NCBI GenBank assembly: GCA_031273515.1
Contig: JAISRU010000166.1
Location: 1-9,155, forward strand
From: Bacteroidales bacterium
GTDB lineage: Bacteria; Bacteroidota; Bacteroidia; Bacteroidales; WCHB1-69
Reading direction: 5' to 3'
Length of the DNA: 9,155 bases
The notes under the pieces: model-generated
Databases searched by the model: none
What the model saw: only the letters and a program-made list of their open reading frames with translations
What the model was told of the DNA's origin: nothing
Part shown: in pieces, positions 1 through 6,782 of the stretch
Numbering within the stretch: the first letter of the stretch is position 1
Layout of the letters: each line of letters opens with the position of its first letter
Translations under genes and position numbers: made by a program

Positions 1-930
1 TCCCTTGTAGTCGAACACATATTCTACAAAGACAGCTCCTGCCATCATGCCCGCCAACCATCCGGATATGGCTGTAATGACAGGATTGAGCGCATTTTTC
101 ACAATGTGTTTCTGGACAATGCGGTAAAAAGGCAATCCTTTTGCGTGTGCAGTGCGTATGTAATCCTGAGAAATCACCTCCAAAACCGAATTTCGCATCA
201 GTTCGGTAACCGTAGCCAAAGGACGAATGCCTAAAGTAACCGCAGGTAAAATCAGATTCTTAATATCCAGATGTTCTCCGTCGCCAAAGTCACTGACCGT
301 GTACAGACTGCCAAACATATTCAATCCTGTAATGTCGGACAATAAAAAAGCAAAAATCCACGCAAAGAGCATCGCTGCAAAAAACGACGGCAACGCCATT
401 CCCATAGACGCAACCACCAACGTAATTCGGTCGAACCAGCTGTCTTTCCATACAGCGCACAGTATTCCAAGCAGTAAGCCGAGCAAAATCGCCAGAAAAA
501 TAGCCGTTAGAGCCAAGAGCGCCGTCTGAGGAATAGCCTCGTTGAGCATCTCTGTTACAAGTCGTTTGCTCTGATACGAACGACCCAAAAAAGGTTTTTT
601 CACCGCCAACATCACGTCCTTCCCTGCCTTGCAGACAAAGTAAGCATTGTATTTGTTCGTGTCAAAATAAAAAACACTTTCCCTGTTTCGACTGCTGTGC
701 AAAGATACGGGAGAAATGTCATTCAGGTAATTGACATAGCGTGTTTTCAACGATAAATCCAGACCAAGTTCTTTCCGCACGGCTTCTTCCGAACTGATGT
801 CCGAACGTTGTCCCATGGTCATCACAGCGCTGTCGCCCGGCAGGAGTGCAAAAAGCAAAAAAATAACGGTGATAATCCCCAACATGACCAAGAAACCGTA
901 AACAATCCGCCTGAAAATAAACTGTCCCAC
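1..930 (-). CDS. ABC transporter permease, DppB/OppB type (3' end outside window)
   Basis: This is an inner-membrane permease subunit of a binding-protein-dependent peptide/nickel-type ABC importer; the substrate cannot be told from the permease alone. The visible 310 residues begin VGQFIFRRIVYGFLVMLGII, the usual DppB N-terminus with its first membrane helix (about 8-30) ending in LLPGD. A periplasmic loop of roughly 100 residues follows, then helices at about 136-160, 170-198 and 226-240. The cytoplasmic EAA loop, which contacts the ATPase, is at about 256-282 (DYIRTAHAKGLPFYRIVQKH). The reading frame is open to base 1, so perhaps 40-50 C-terminal residues are missing. I chose the GTG at 930 because the in-frame TGA of the upstream gene lies only 3 bp before it, and the first ATG (residue 16) would cut the first helix. 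It is the third gene of the run from 3147; no binding protein or ATPase gene is visible. Confidence 0.9.
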   Translation of the reverse strand, partial: MGQFIFRRIVYGFLVMLGIITVIFLLFALLPGDSAVMTMGQRSDISSEEAVRKELGLDLSLKTRYVNYLNDISPVSLHSSRNRESVFYFDTNKYNAYFVCKAGKDVMLAVKKPFLGRSYQSKRLVTEMLNEAIPQTALLALTAIFLAILLGLLLGILCAVWKDSWFDRITLVVASMGMALPSFFAAMLFAWIFAFLLSDITGLNMFGSLYTVSDFGDGEHLDIKNLILPAVTLGIRPLATVTELMRNSVLEVISQDYIRTAHAKGLPFYRIVQKHIVKNALNPVITAISGWLAGMMAGAVFVEYVFDYKG

Positions 931-933
931 CCG

Positions 934-1899
934 TCAGAAATTTCGTTCCGTAATAAAGCGGATCAGCAACAGGAGCGATGCTTTGTATTCGCTGTCTTTC
1001 AGACGACGAATAAAGTCGACGCATATTGCTGCCTGTTCCTGCATCAACTGTTCCGTATAAGCTATTCCGCCTTTAGCAATAACGGCGTCAATGATTGCTT
1101 GCAGGGTATTTTTGTCGCCCGAATGATGCTGATACATATCCCATAATTCCTGCTGTTCTTTGCTCGAAGACCTGCGCAAAGCAACAATAAAGGGCAACGT
1201 TATTTTATGCTCGGCAATATCTTTGCAACTGTCTTTGGAACAGGAAGCGTCCATTCGGTAATCCATCAAATCGTCTTTTAACTGAAATATAATTCCTGTT
1301 TTTCTTCCCAAATCGCTCCATTGTCCAAGCAGCGTTTCGTCTTTTTGAGCAGAAGCCACCCCCATTTCAAAACAGGAGGCAAACAAAGAAGCGGTTTTAT
1401 GGTCGATGATTTGCATGTATTCTTCTTCGGAAATACTGCGATTATAGAGGTTAAGTTGCATCAATTCACCCTGTATCATCTCCCGCGCTGTTTCGGACAG
1501 TTTAGCCAACAGCTTCACATCTCCTTTGCGCATCACCAAATCCATGCAGACGGCAAGCATATAATCTCCTGCCAGAACCGCCGTTTTGTTGTCCCAAAGC
1601 GTATTGAGCGTCGGCTGATTGTGTCGTTGTTGTCCGTTGTCAATAACATCGTCATGAATAAGGGACGAACAGTGCAGCAACTCAAGAGCTAAAGCCGCCG
1701 TATGCGTCTGCTGAGTGATTTGTCCGTTTATTCCCGCAGAAAGAAAAACCATAGCAGGACGCAACTGCTTCCCTCTATACGCAACCAATCGAGAGAAAAT
1801 GGCGTCGATAACAGGAAAAGAAGAATGCAGCAATTTTTCGTAACGATTTACGAATAAGTCTATTTCCGATTGAATGGGGACAAAAATCTGTTGGAGCAT
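934..1899 (-). CDS. All-trans polyprenyl diphosphate synthase (IspB/IspA-like, long chain)
   Basis: A 321-residue cytoplasmic trans-prenyltransferase that adds isopentenyl diphosphate to an allylic diphosphate. In Bacteroidales such enzymes usually make the menaquinone side chain. Motifs seen: GKQLRP at 43-48 (substrate binding), the first aspartate-rich motif DDVID at 83-87, the second DDLMD at 209-213 within FQLKDDLMDY, and KDIAEHKITLP at 226-236. The residue five before the first motif is Ser78; a small residue there is associated with long products, so octaprenyl or similar is inferred, not shown. Two positions differ from the common pattern: the RR pair after the first motif reads QRH (90-92), and the usual GKPxGxD stretch after the second motif is replaced by a Cys- and Ser-containing segment (218-226). 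The gene starts 27 bp after the glycosyltransferase stop and ends 3 bp before the permease start, so co-transcription is likely. Confidence 0.93.
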   Translation of the reverse strand: MLQQIFVPIQSEIDLFVNRYEKLLHSSFPVIDAIFSRLVAYRGKQLRPAMVFLSAGINGQITQQTHTAALALELLHCSSLIHDDVIDNGQQRHNQPTLNTLWDNKTAVLAGDYMLAVCMDLVMRKGDVKLLAKLSETAREMIQGELMQLNLYNRSISEEEYMQIIDHKTASLFASCFEMGVASAQKDETLLGQWSDLGRKTGIIFQLKDDLMDYRMDASCSKDSCKDIAEHKITLPFIVALRRSSSKEQQELWDMYQHHSGDKNTLQAIIDAVIAKGGIAYTEQLMQEQAAICVDFIRRLKDSEYKASLLLLIRFITERNF

Positions 1900-1926
1900 G
1901 CTTGATTGTATTTAAGAAACAGTAAA

Positions 1927-3147
1927 TTACGTTTTGGTCAGTAAGCGGTAAATATTACTGTATTCATCGACGCCTTTTTCGAGCGAGAAACAGGATTTTG
2001 CGGCGTCTATGCAAACATTCGGGTCTGTTTTGAGCAGATCGTCCATCAGCGCAATAACATGTTGATACGACTTTGTGGAAAAATCTTCGACAAGCAATCC
2101 GAATTTACTGTCTTTTACAATCGTATCGACGTCGCCCACGCCCATGTTGGTGATAACGGGAATGCCCAGACTAAGCACTTCGCCCATTTTCTTTGGCGAG
2201 GACGCTTTTTTGGAAAATACAGGCTTGATAAAGAAAATAGAAACGTCAATAATGGAAATATACAGAGGCATTTGGTTACGTATGGCGAAATCGACAATAA
2301 TATGTTGCATATCCACGCCTTTTTTTCGGGCAGACTGCACAACCAACTGTTCGGAGTCGGGCGTTATAACTAAGAATTTAGTCTGAGGTTTCACTTTGAG
2401 CAATTCCCCGACAAAATCCATCATTTCGTCAATCAGATAACAACATCCCAGAGAGCCGATATAAGCAATCACAAAATCATCTTCAGCAATACCCAATTTC
2501 TGTCGGAGTTCTTTTTTATCTTCCTGCAGAATAGAATTTCGGTCAAACAGATTGAAATCGACGCAGGACGGAATAACGGATACGGGAACATCGACATGAT
2601 AATCCTGTAGCAAAATCGTTTTACTCGCTTCTGTTTTTGTAACAATATAATCGGACAAAGGAAAAATGTCTTTTTCTCTTTGCTTGAAATAACAGTACAT
2701 CAGATGATATATCGGATTTTTCAGTTTCCAGATATTGTTATTTGCCAGATCGTCGGCATAAAACACACGCATGTCGAAAAGGACTTTGCTCTTATAATGC
2801 TTCTTGAGATACAAACCCGTATTGACCGCCGGAAAACTGCGACAATGCACCACATCGAAAGAGGTAGTTTTGTATAATCTCTTTGCAAAAGATTTCATTC
2901 TGTTCTGATTGCGAAACAGAGAGAATACCGGAATTTTATAGGAAGAAGTCAGCACATTCCATTCGATATCCAGATTGTTTACGATATCTTCAATGCGTTT
3001 CTTTCCCTTTTTATACAGATACTCATCTTCCAAAGACAATACTTGTATATGAATGCCCTTTTGGGACAAATTGCATAAAAAAGGCAAGATCTGCGAACGT
3101 CCTATTGGTCCGGTCAAACCATCATAAGTGAGATACAATATATTCAT
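1927..3147 (-). CDS. Glycosyltransferase, GT4-like (GT-B fold)
   Basis: A 406-residue predicted sugar transferase, probably cytoplasmic or membrane-peripheral, acting in surface glycan or glycolipid synthesis. The N-terminal half opens MNILYLTYDGLTGPIGRSQI, a glycine-containing loop typical of GT4 acceptor domains. The C-terminal half has VIAYIGSLG at about 226-234 (start of the nucleotide-sugar domain), then SPKKMGEVLSLGIPVIT (317-333), GVGDVDTIV (336-344) and FGLLV (349-353). This is the GT4 donor-binding region, but only the second glutamate of the EX7E motif (E323) is present; position 315 is Ala, as in the SPxK-type GT4 variants. No membrane segment is evident. Donor and acceptor are unknown. 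It is the first gene of a three-gene run, with a -7 promoter motif about 100 bp upstream. No other glycan-synthesis genes lie nearby, so it is not within a visible polysaccharide cluster. Confidence 0.85.
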   Translation of the reverse strand: MNILYLTYDGLTGPIGRSQILPFLCNLSQKGIHIQVLSLEDEYLYKKGKKRIEDIVNNLDIEWNVLTSSYKIPVFSLFRNQNRMKSFAKRLYKTTSFDVVHCRSFPAVNTGLYLKKHYKSKVLFDMRVFYADDLANNNIWKLKNPIYHLMYCYFKQREKDIFPLSDYIVTKTEASKTILLQDYHVDVPVSVIPSCVDFNLFDRNSILQEDKKELRQKLGIAEDDFVIAYIGSLGCCYLIDEMMDFVGELLKVKPQTKFLVITPDSEQLVVQSARKKGVDMQHIIVDFAIRNQMPLYISIIDVSIFFIKPVFSKKASSPKKMGEVLSLGIPVITNMGVGDVDTIVKDSKFGLLVEDFSTKSYQHVIALMDDLLKTDPNVCIDAAKSCFSLEKGVDEYSNIYRLLTKT

Positions 3148-3248
3148 ACTATTCTGAAATTCAATATAAATACACGCTGAAAAAACAGTATATATTTACA
3201 AGATTTTGTTTAGATGTAACAACTAATTCGGTGCAAAATTGCAAACGG

Positions 3249-3256
3249 CAAAAGTA
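3249..3256 (-). promoter_or_regulatory. Bacteroidota -7 promoter motif for the glycosyltransferase run
   Basis: On the minus strand this reads TACTTTTG followed by CC, matching the Bacteroidota -7 consensus TAnnTTTG. A possible -33 TTG lies at 3281-3279, 22 bp upstream, slightly more than the usual spacing. It would give a leader of about 95 bases before the ATG at 3147. The same core precedes rnfB, and a close variant precedes thyA. Confidence 0.5.
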
Positions 3257-3290
3257 CTAAAAAATATCATATCCGAATCAAGGTTCGGCA

Positions 3291-3320
3291 AAAAAGAAAG
3301 CTCTCCTTTGAAAGAGTTTT
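3291..3320 (-). terminator. Possible rho-independent terminator after the usp gene
   Basis: On the minus strand an 8-bp AT-rich stem (3320-3313 pairing with 3304-3297, one G-U pair) with an 8-base loop is followed by CTTTTTTG. It lies about 90 bp past the stop of the universal stress protein gene and just upstream of the promoter motif at 3256, a sensible transcript boundary. The stem is weak in GC, so this is tentative. Confidence 0.45.
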
Positions 3321-3408
3321 CATTTGAATGGAACATAGAACATATAACTCAATCAAAAAGAGAACTTTCGTAAACAGGTAGCATCAGACAAAACTGTCAG
3401 ATCGACAA

Positions 3409-4257
3409 TTAATAAATCGATTCGTCCACATGCACTGTTAGAACGGGAACAGGAGAACGATGAACCATCTTTTCGCTGAAATTGGCTAGCATAAACACAT
3501 TATCTCCGTTTAATTCCACTTCTTTCATCACAATAATCAGATTGACGTCGTTCTTTTTCACATAATTCAGTACTGTTTCCACCGGCTCTCCTTTTTTAAC
3601 AAAGTCAGTGCTAAAACGCACATTGTGTTCTGTTAAAAATATTCCAGCCCGACTAACATAAGCCTCTACCGTTTTCTTGAGATCAGGATAACGCTGAGGA
3701 TATAATCCCATAATAATCACCTTTGCATGAAAAGCTTTTGCCACTTTTGCGGCAATCCTTAATTTCTGCAAAGTTTCTCTGGTATCGTCGATAATAACCA
3801 AAATATTGATAAAATCACGATAAACGTCAATCCCGTAACGAACCGTTAAAACGGGAGATGACGAAGCGCTGATGGTTCTGCGTGCAGAACTTCCGAGAAA
3901 AAACTCTTCAAATCCGCTGCAACCATGCGTACCTAATACAATAAGGGGGGCTTTCCGTTCTTTGGCTTCGGCATTAATTTCCCGTGCAGGTTTCCCCATA
4001 CGGATTTTGTATTCCACCTTGCCGGGAGGAAGCCTCCTCTGACAGTCTTTTACCAATCGTTCCATCTTCTCTTTAGCTAAGTTGATCACGTTGGCTTTTT
4101 GCACCTCATCTTCTCCTTCAATCAGGATTTTTGCATCGGGAGTCAATACAAAAAGAAGAACAAGGTTCGATTTAAACCGCTCTGCTATAGATATAGCATT
4201 GCTCATCGCATTAAGCGATCCTTCTGAAAAATCAATTCCTACAATTACGTTTTTCAT
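3409..4257 (-). CDS. Universal stress protein, two tandem UspA domains
   Basis: A 282-residue cytoplasmic protein made of two Usp domains. Such proteins bind ATP or other nucleotides and aid survival under stress; the molecular role of most is unknown. Domain 1 (about 1-140) starts MKNVIVGIDFSEGSLNAM and ends with an intact ATP-binding signature G-2x-G-9x-G-S: GTHG at 109-112 and GSS at 122-124, then SPVLTV. Domain 2 (about 150-282) begins NILVIIDDTRETLQKLRIAA and ends SPVPVLTVHV. Its signature region (VMKEVELNGDNVFMLANFSEK) lacks these glycines, so it probably does not bind ATP in the same way. Length and two-domain layout are usual for Bacteroidota. The start is 47 bp after the thyA stop with no -7 motif in between, so read-through from thyA is plausible. 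A terminator-like hairpin follows. Confidence 0.93.
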   Translation of the reverse strand: MKNVIVGIDFSEGSLNAMSNAISIAERFKSNLVLLFVLTPDAKILIEGEDEVQKANVINLAKEKMERLVKDCQRRLPPGKVEYKIRMGKPAREINAEAKERKAPLIVLGTHGCSGFEEFFLGSSARRTISASSSPVLTVRYGIDVYRDFINILVIIDDTRETLQKLRIAAKVAKAFHAKVIIMGLYPQRYPDLKKTVEAYVSRAGIFLTEHNVRFSTDFVKKGEPVETVLNYVKKNDVNLIIVMKEVELNGDNVFMLANFSEKMVHRSPVPVLTVHVDESIY

Positions 4258-4304
4258 ACTCTTTCTGTTTAGGGTTAGTATTTACTTTAATTTACATTTA
4301 TATA

Positions 4305-5099
4305 TTACACAGCTACATCCGCTTTTATATGAGGATGCGCTTCATAATTCATTAATTGAATATCCTGATAATCAAAGTCAAAAATTGACTCAATGGCAGG
4401 ATTTAGCATCAGTGTCGGCAACGCAAAAGGACGCCGCTTTAATTGTTCTTTGGCTTGTTCTATATGATTGGCATACAAATGCAAATCGCCAAAGGTATGA
4501 ATAAACTCTTTTGCTTTCAGGTGCGTAACCTGTGCGATCATCTTTGTCAGCAGGGCATAAGAGGCAATATTAAAGGGAACTCCCAAAAAAGCGTCCGCAC
4601 TTCGCTGATACAACTGACAGGAAAGCTCTCCATTGCATACATAAAACTGAAACAATGCATGACAGGGCGCTAATCTCATCCTGTTTAAATCGCCCACATT
4701 CCAGCTGGAAACAATCATCCGTCGGGAATCGGGTTTATGCTGAATATCATCTATTAATCTTTGCAGTTGGTCTATTTTTTGTCCGTCGGTCGATTGCCAA
4801 CTGCGCCATTGACGTCCGTAAATGGGACCCAAATCTCCGTTTTCATCTGCCCATTCATTCCAGATACGCACATTATGTTCGTTCAGATAGCGAATGTTCG
4901 TGTCTCCTTTGATAAACCACAGCAATTCATAAACGATCGATCTAAAGTGCAGTTTTTTGGTTGTCAACAAAGGAAAACCCTGCTCTAAATCAATGCGTAA
5001 CTGATAGCCGAAGGTACTGTATGTCCCTACGCCTGTACGGTCGTTTTTATACTGACCGCAATCTATAATATGCTGCAATAAGCCCAAATACTGATCCAT
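4305..5099 (-). CDS. thyA: Thymidylate synthase ThyA
   Basis: Cytoplasmic enzyme that methylates dUMP to dTMP, with methylenetetrahydrofolate as donor of carbon and reductant, giving dihydrofolate. The protein has 264 residues, the same length as E. coli ThyA, and aligns with it without visible gaps. Active-site residues are all in place: R21 (NDRTG), the nucleophile C146 in [27 protein letters not shown] (Q162 to N177, with R166, S167 and D169), and H207/Y209 in [23 protein letters not shown] (125-138) is also typical. The C-terminus IKADVAV corresponds to the IKAPVAI closing tail. A good -7 motif lies about 23 bp upstream of the ATG. In many bacteria folA follows thyA to recycle dihydrofolate; here the next gene is a universal stress protein, so dihydrofolate reductase must be encoded elsewhere. 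Confidence 0.98.
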   Translation of the reverse strand: MDQYLGLLQHIIDCGQYKNDRTGVGTYSTFGYQLRIDLEQGFPLLTTKKLHFRSIVYELLWFIKGDTNIRYLNEHNVRIWNEWADENGDLGPIYGRQWRSWQSTDGQKIDQLQRLIDDIQHKPDSRRMIVSSWNVGDLNRMRLAPCHALFQFYVCNGELSCQLYQRSADAFLGVPFNIASYALLTKMIAQVTHLKAKEFIHTFGDLHLYANHIEQAKEQLKRRPFALPTLMLNPAIESIFDFDYQDIQLMNYEAHPHIKADVAV

Positions 5100-5121
5100 G
5101 TTCTTCGACAGATTTATGCTG

Positions 5122-5129
5122 CAAAGATA
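5122..5129 (-). promoter_or_regulatory. Bacteroidota -7 promoter motif for thyA
   Basis: On the minus strand the motif reads TATCTTTG followed by C, an excellent match to TAnnTTTG, 22 bp before the thyA ATG, implying a leader of only about 15 bases. No TTTG -33 box is seen at the usual 19-21 bp; the nearest TTTG is 29 bp upstream. The AT-rich stretch to 5226 also holds a 6-bp hairpin (5163-5178) beside a T run, possibly a weak terminator for the gene upstream. Confidence 0.55.
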
Positions 5130-5227
5130 CTACTTTTTATTTGTTATTTCGTATAAAACAAAAAAAGATTACTCTTTTCTTACAAATTTGAAACGAAAAT
5201 CTTTCGCAGTCCCCGACAACAAGCGTC

Positions 5228-5275
5228 CTGAACTGTGATTTATTAGTGGACAAGCGCAAATAATTGAGAATTGCC
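5228..5275 (+). repeat. Partial, rearranged copy of the intergenic repeat
   Basis: Two boxes here recur, same strand, upstream of rnfB. The 27-bp box at 5228-5254 (starting CTGAACTG, ending AGTGGACAAG) matches 7716-7742 at 23 of 27 positions. AATTGAGAATTGCC at 5262-5275 is identical to 7662-7675. The order is swapped: here the CTGAACTG box comes first, in the other copy last. AGTGGACAAGCGCAAA (5245-5260) is also an imperfect inverted match to TTTGCGCTCTTGTTCACT at 5361-5378, so the box may form one arm of a large fold-back. Confidence 0.7.
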
Positions 5276-5314
5276 ATACGGATGAATAAATGCAATGACA
5301 AAAGAAAAATCATG

Positions 5315-5340
5315 TCAATCCTGAAATCCTGCAAATCCTG
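5315..5340 (+). repeat. Short tandem AATCCTG units
   Basis: Three units of an 8-9 bp period, reading TCAATCCTG, AAATCCTG, CAAATCCTG. They lie inside the MITE-like element and have no counterpart in the copy near rnfB, so they look like a separate module of the mosaic. From memory, AATCCTG/CAGGATT tandem motifs are scattered in Bacteroidota intergenic DNA; this could not be checked. Confidence 0.6.
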
Positions 5341-5367
5341 ATTCAGACAATATTCGTCGCTTTGCGC

Positions 5368-5410
5368 TCTTGTTCACTCGTCCACTTGTCTACTCGTCCA
5401 CTCGTCCACT
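5368..5410 (+). repeat. Degenerate 8-bp tandem repeat (ACTCGTCC type), left copy
   Basis: Consecutive units are TCTTGTTC, ACTCGTCC, ACTTGTCT, ACTCGTCC, ACTCGTCC and a partial ACT. Variation is nearly confined to C/T changes at fixed positions. The run directly abuts the 40-bp core. The same unit type appears on the opposite strand at 7733-7768. Confidence 0.8.
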
Positions 5411-5415
5411 GTTCA

Positions 5416-5455
5416 AGACAATAGAGAGGACAATGGGAAAAACAATCCTCGTCCG
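5416..5455 (+). repeat. 40-bp core repeat, left arm (inverted copy at 7678-7717)
   Basis: Starts AGACAATAGAGAGG and ends CAATCCTCGTCCG. It is a perfect reverse complement of 7678-7717. Extending outward, 5411-5455 and 7721-7678 still match apart from one extra A on this side. GAGGA/TCCTC inside (5426-5430 and 5446-5450) could form a short hairpin. Confidence 0.95.
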
Positions 5456-5465
5456 TATGGCATGA

Positions 5466-6767
5466 CTAAAAATTCTCAAGTTTCAATCTCATCATTAGTT
5501 CTATATCATCGGGCGAAACGGGGAGGTTTGACATAAAATCAAAGGGAACAGAAGACACCATGAGCGTAGTTTCGATACGAACGCCCGTTTCTTCTTCTGC
5601 TATGTATATACCCGGTTCACAGCTGAGTACCATTCCTTCTTCAAACACAATATCGGTTGTACCCACATCGTGTACGTCCAGACCGATAAAGTGAGCAATA
5701 TTATGCATGAAATATTTTTTCATCAAAGCATATTCCGACGTTTGTTTTTCTATATCTTTTTGAGTAAAAAGTCCAAGTGAAACGAGTTCGGGTTGCATTG
5801 CCTCGCATACTTTTTTATATACTTTGTTGATACTCATCCCCGGAACAAACAGGGTTTTGGCATATTCATACACGCGATAACAGGCATTGTAGATTTGTCG
5901 TTGTCGTTGAGAGAAAGTTCCGTTTACAGGAATAGTCCGACTTAAATCACTTGCATAGTTGGCATATTCCGCTCCGAAATCCAATAATAAAAGGTCGCCG
6001 TTCTTGCAAACCGCACGATTGTTTGTATAATGCAATACGCAGGCATTCTTTCCCGAAGCGACAATGGGAGCAAAAGCGTGAGCCGTGATCCCGTTTCGGA
6101 TAAATTCATGCGCAATTTCGGCTTCCACTTCATATTCCATCATAGAGGGTCTAACAACGTTCAGCGTTCGTTTGAAGGCTTTGGCGGTAATCTCACAGGC
6201 ATGTTGTATCCGGTGGAGTTCTTCCGGCGATTTTATCAGTCGCAAACAGGACAAAAGAGGATACAGTCGGTGATAATTATGCAACGGATAAAGCGCTTTC
6301 AGCTGATTAATCCGTCGTCGTTGCCGACATTCGATTTCGTAACTGTACCGGGGATTTTCCGGTAAGTCCAAGTAAATATGTTGCGCATGGCAGGTCAGAC
6401 TGAGCAGCGTGCGTTCAAAATCGGCTATTGGATAAACGGTCTCCACGCCGGAAATACTATTTGCCTCTTCCTTTGTGTATTTATAGCCGTTTCGGATCAC
6501 GTCTTCCGGTGTATTGGGTTCAATAAACAGTATTTCGCGCAATGCCGGATTCGGATGTTGCGGACAAATTGCCAGAATTACGTTTGGTTGATCGATCCCA
6601 CTCAGATAAAACAAATTGGAATTTTGTCGAAAGGGGAAATACTGATCTCCCGTTCGCGGCATTTCATCGTTGGAAAACAACAATGTCAGCGATTGTTCTT
6701 CGAGCAGGGGCAGCAAACGTTTGCGGTTGGATACAAAAAATGCCTGTGATTTGTTTTCTTCTTTCAT
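5466..6767 (-). CDS. pepP: Xaa-Pro aminopeptidase, M24B family (PepP-like)
   Basis: Cytoplasmic dinuclear-metal peptidase that removes the N-terminal residue before a proline. 433 residues, close to E. coli PepP (about 440). The N-terminal creatinase/AMP_N domain (about 8-150) shows RTGDQYFPFRQNSNLFYLSG (38-57). The catalytic pita-bread domain (about 180-425) has the five metal ligands: D263 (LLLDFGAEY), D274 (SDLSRT), H359 in HNIAHFIGLDVHD, E384 (CEPGIYI) and E399 (GVRIET). The supporting histidines H246 (LHYTNN), H355 and H366 are also present, so the enzyme should be active. It lies 15 bp after rnfB and is probably co-transcribed with it, with no promoter motif between. The link to RnfB is not an obvious functional one. 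A repeat element ends 4 bp beyond its stop codon. Confidence 0.95.
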   Translation of the reverse strand: MKEENKSQAFFVSNRKRLLPLLEEQSLTLLFSNDEMPRTGDQYFPFRQNSNLFYLSGIDQPNVILAICPQHPNPALREILFIEPNTPEDVIRNGYKYTKEEANSISGVETVYPIADFERTLLSLTCHAQHIYLDLPENPRYSYEIECRQRRRINQLKALYPLHNYHRLYPLLSCLRLIKSPEELHRIQHACEITAKAFKRTLNVVRPSMMEYEVEAEIAHEFIRNGITAHAFAPIVASGKNACVLHYTNNRAVCKNGDLLLLDFGAEYANYASDLSRTIPVNGTFSQRQRQIYNACYRVYEYAKTLFVPGMSINKVYKKVCEAMQPELVSLGLFTQKDIEKQTSEYALMKKYFMHNIAHFIGLDVHDVGTTDIVFEEGMVLSCEPGIYIAEEETGVRIETTLMVSSVPFDFMSNLPVSPDDIELMMRLKLENF

Positions 6768-6782
6768 CGGACGTTATTTAGA

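Larger units (their letters stand above)
5273..5461 (-). repeat. MITE-like 189-bp element with terminal inverted repeats
   Basis: The ends are GCCATACGGATGA (5273-5285) and TCGTCCGTATGGC (5449-5461), which are inverted copies at 12 of 13 positions with the outer nine perfect. Inside are AATCCTG units, an octamer run and the 40-bp core at 5416-5455, which recurs inverted at 7678-7717. There is no coding potential and no clear target-site duplication. The right end stops 4 bp before the aminopeptidase stop codon. Together with the neighbouring rearranged copy this accounts for most of the 366-bp gap between thyA and the aminopeptidase gene. The assignment to a mobile miniature element is an inference from structure. 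Confidence 0.6.

Noticed and set aside
719..1024. 101-codon minus-strand frame overlapping the permease start and synthase end
   Set aside because: It is out of frame with both well-supported genes and matches no protein pattern.
1321..1692. 123-codon plus-strand frame opposite the prenyl synthase
   Set aside because: It is a shadow of the synthase, which has all its catalytic motifs in the other strand.
3401..3421. ATCGA/TCGAT hairpin spanning the usp stop codon
   Set aside because: The stem is only 5 bp with an 11-base loop and no T run follows; chance is a sufficient explanation.
5137..5334. 65-codon minus-strand reading frame in the gap between thyA and pepP
   Set aside because: It runs through the repeat modules and the thyA promoter-side AT-rich DNA, has no recognisable domain, and its sequence is what translating the AATCCTG repeats gives.
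5315..5455. CRISPR-like appearance of short repeats
   Set aside because: The units are 8-9 bp and contiguous, with no unique spacers, and no cas genes are nearby.
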